From the NCBI RefSeq assembly GCF_008254045.1, contig NZ_CP042425.1, positions 992,001-1,056,000 on the forward strand: a DNA stretch of 64,000 bases. The letters are read 5' to 3'. Both the position numbers and the translations under genes were made by a program. Shown piece by piece: positions 62,403 to 64,000 of the stretch; position 1 is the stretch's first letter; every line of letters begins with the position of its first letter. Source of the DNA: Limnoglobus roseus. Lineage in GTDB: Bacteria > Planctomycetota > Planctomycetia > Gemmatales > Gemmataceae. A model generated the notes under the pieces. It searched no databases. It saw only the letters and a program-made list of their open reading frames with translations, and had not been told where the DNA came from.

Positions 62403-62954
62403 CTACCCGCCGAACTGACTCAGCGTCCCCTCGGGCGTGCGGAGGAGCTTGCCCCCGAGGCGGCCGCCCTGGGTTGGCGCGCCGAGGAATTGCACCAGGA
62501 TGATGTTGGTGCCGTCCGCCCAGGCGTAAGCCGCCCCGAAAAAGACGCCGTTCTCCCAGGGCGTGCGGATGTCGTCGGGTTTGGGGAAGGCGGGGGCGTG
62601 GTCGCCGAAGATGGCCGCGAGGTCCGCACGGGTGGCGGGTCGGCCCGGCCCCAACACGGCTTCCACCTGGGCCAACGTGAAGCCGGTCCGCAAGAGCTTG
62701 AAATTCTCCGCCGTCACCTTCGTGGGCAACAGATTGGGGGCAGCAATCGCCGGCACGTTCGGGATCGGGAAGCCGGGGAACAAGCCCGGTTCGCCGCCCG
62801 CGGGAGCCTGGGGCGCCGGCCGGCTGGAAAGGAACTGAATGCCCACGCCGAGGCCGACCGCGACCGCACCCAGAGCCAAGAAGGCCACGACCATGCCGGC
62901 CGGATTCGACGACCGCCTTCGCTTCGGCCGCCGCTTACGATACCCGTCGCTCAC
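62403..62954 (-). CDS. membrane-anchored protein with BamE-like C-terminal domain (tentative)
   Basis: A 183-residue protein. Basic N-terminus RKRRPKRRRSSN, then one membrane segment (GMVVAFLALGAVAVGLGVGIQFL), a Pro-rich linker, and a C-terminal domain starting at about 90 with ENFKLLRTGFTLAQVEAVLGPGRP. This K-L-x-x-G-x-x-x-x-x-V-x-x-x-L-G pattern resembles BamE/SmpA-type small domains. Its end carries ENGVFFGAAYAWADG and ends GG. The family call is tentative. Its stop lies 94 bases upstream of the DUF1501 start, on the same strand; they may form an operon. Confidence 0.6.
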   Translation of the reverse strand: MSDGYRKRRPKRRRSSNPAGMVVAFLALGAVAVGLGVGIQFLSSRPAPQAPAGGEPGLFPGFPIPNVPAIAAPNLLPTKVTAENFKLLRTGFTLAQVEAVLGPGRPATRADLAAIFGDHAPAFPKPDDIRTPWENGVFFGAAYAWADGTNIILVQFLGAPTQGGRLGGKLLRTPEGTLSQFGG

Positions 62955-63010
62955 GCTCGCACCCTCGATTTCACTTCCATGATGTCGCCGGCCGCGGGGC
63001 GGTGCAAACG

Positions 63011-63041
63011 AAAAAGCCCACCCGTGCGACGGGTGGGCTTT
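63011..63041 (-). terminator. rho-independent terminator of rpmA
   Basis: Perfect 13-base stem AAAGCCCACCCGT / ACGGGTGGGCTTT (63013-63025, 63029-63041) with loop GCG and, on the minus strand, a run of Ts (TTTTTCG). It lies 23 bases beyond the rpmA stop. Confidence 0.9.
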
Positions 63042-63063
63042 CGGTCGTTGTGCAGGAAGTTGC

Positions 63064-63330
63064 TCAGGCGCTCGCGGCGGCCACTTCGAGCGGCTTCACG
63101 TTCACCTTGCTGCTGTTGTTGCTGAAGTAAACGGTGCCGTCGCACATGGCGAACAGGGTGTCGTTGCTAGCCCGCTTGACGTTCGCGCCGGGGTGCCACT
63201 TCGTGCCGCACTGGAGCACGATGATGCTGCCCGTGGTCACGCTCTCGCCCGCGTACTTCTTGATGCCGCGGTGCTTCGCGTTCGAGTCCCGGCCGTTGCG
63301 GACCGAGCCTTGACCTTTCTTGTGTGCCAT
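63064..63330 (-). CDS. rpmA: 50S ribosomal protein L27
   Basis: An 88-residue protein of normal L27 length. It starts [24 protein letters not shown] and continues with [36 protein letters not shown]; the usual R-Q-R-G-T in L27 is here Q-C-G-T. The N-terminal tail reaches the peptidyl transferase centre. In most bacteria the neighbour upstream is rplU (L21); here it is a truncated membrane protein, and no rplU is in the window. Confidence 0.95.
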   Translation of the reverse strand: MAHKKGQGSVRNGRDSNAKHRGIKKYAGESVTTGSIIVLQCGTKWHPGANVKRASNDTLFAMCDGTVYFSNNSSKVNVKPLEVAAASA

Positions 63331-63415
63331 GACGAATCTCTCCGAGTCTGTTATTCCGAGTATCGGACAGAATACTCTAGGAATTCGCCGGCCAGGTGGA
63401 CAGCCGGCCTTGCCG

Positions 63416-64000
63416 TCATTTCTTCCGCAGGTGGTACAGGTACAGGCTCATCACGACGATGACGGCGGTGCCGACCAGCCCCAGCGAAATGCGAATCACC
63501 CACACCTTGGCGTTGCCCAGCCCCGCGTCGCGGCCTTCGACCAAACGACCGGTGGCGAGGTCGAAGAAGTTTTGCCGCGAGTCCTGCGTCATCAAGACGA
63601 ACTGCTTGCCGTCTTGTGACAGCACTCCGCCGGCGTTCCAGAGGATGAACCGCATCGTGTTCGGCAGGTCGTCCGGCCGGGCGATGAGTTCCCGCACCGA
63701 GTACGTCCGCAGCAGCTGGCCGTTGGCGTAGAAGCTGACCGCCGGAGCCGCGAGTTGCTCCTCGATCGTTTCGTCGGGCAACTTGCGGGCGTTCGGGTAG
63801 TGCCGCCACTGGTCGTTCTCGCCGTGGATGCGCACGACGTGAACGCCATCGTTAGCCGGGTGGGCTTCGTAGTCGTACCAATCGACCGTCCACAGCGGCT
63901 TCGTGGCGTCGTCCGCCCGGTACAACCCGCTAGCCGCATATTTCTGCCGGAGGGCCGCCTGGATGCTGTTCTCCTTGCGGCTCGGGTCGTCGGACTTCGG
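63416..64000 (-). CDS. membrane protein, C-terminal part (5' end outside window)
   Basis: The frame is open at the right window edge; 194 codons plus the stop are visible. Reading in from the edge it starts [17 protein letters not shown], then [44 protein letters not shown] and [22 protein letters not shown]. One C-terminal membrane segment ([26 protein letters not shown]) is followed by RKK, giving an exported body with a cytoplasmic tail. No family recognised. A TTG codon at 63925 could be mistaken for a start, but the conserved-looking frame continues upstream. The stop is 85 bases before rpmA. Confidence 0.75.
   Translation of the reverse strand, partial: PKSDDPSRKENSIQAALRQKYAASGLYRADDATKPLWTVDWYDYEAHPANDGVHVVRIHGENDQWRHYPNARKLPDETIEEQLAAPAVSFYANGQLLRTYSVRELIARPDDLPNTMRFILWNAGGVLSQDGKQFVLMTQDSRQNFFDLATGRLVEGRDAGLGNAKVWVIRISLGLVGTAVIVVMSLYLYHLRKK

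Overview
The window reads as chromosomal DNA of a planctomycete, most likely a member of the Gemmataceae. The DNA is GC-rich with strong G/C preference at third codon positions. Many genes belong to families typical of Planctomycetes: DUF1559 prepilin-like protein, BBP7 beta-barrel protein, paired sulfatases, DUF1501 protein, a PVC-type CxxCH heme protein, Pkn-type kinases, TadE/TadG proteins, DUF11-type envelope proteins and a short Gemmata paralogue family. The genus assignment is inference; no rRNA or tRNA gene was found.

Layout. 1-3.5 kb: tail of a DUF11-type surface protein, a small unknown gene, RimI-like acetyltransferase, and a two-signal-peptide proline-rich/coiled-coil ORF. 3.5-8.7 kb: cmk-plsC, two divergent sulfatases, an FHA protein. 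9-14.4 kb: BBP7 outer-membrane protein, TIM-barrel epimerase, a PemK-like toxin with an unknown partner, site-2 protease, ribosomal protein L33. 14.5-21.9 kb: a kdsD-kdsC-giant LptA-like operon (LPS/Kdo), corA and a Gemmata paralogue. 21.9-29.5 kb: accessory zone with two toxin-antitoxin pairs (PIN type and ParE type), pgi, a DUF1559-WD40-ATC hydrolase-like run, DUF58, and a degenerate nucleotidyltransferase-like gene. 29.5-34 kb: fmt-def and two related envelope proteins. 34.3-39.5 kb: a secreted vWA protein, a two-component system, a DUF4956/MgtC-type membrane protein. 39.5-46.5 kb: ileS, inositol monophosphatase, XRE regulator, two ABC-2 permeases. 46.6-49.5 kb: a tight run of receiver-GAF protein, cytoplasmic subtilase and metallophosphoesterase. 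49.6-53 kb: a large CxxCH heme protein. 53.2-60.8 kb: two Pkn kinases divergent from a TadE-TadE-TadG cluster. 60.8-64 kb: DUF1501 protein, BamE-like protein, L27 and a truncated membrane protein.

How it fits together. Much of the window builds or senses the cell envelope (Kdo synthesis and LPS transport, BBP7, DUF11 proteins, Tad pilus-like proteins, kinases, the two-component system). Translation genes (ileS, def, fmt, rpmG, rpmA) are scattered as is usual in planctomycetes. A striking non-coding theme is a set of long, near-perfect palindromes of at least five sequence types. They sit between genes, across stop codons, and in one case in frame inside ileS. A second theme is an 11-base motif, CGTGTTCTAGG, found upstream of both kinase genes and the tad cluster; it may be a shared promoter element. 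The best candidate for an undescribed system is the receiver-GAF/subtilase/phosphoesterase operon at 46.6-49.5 kb.
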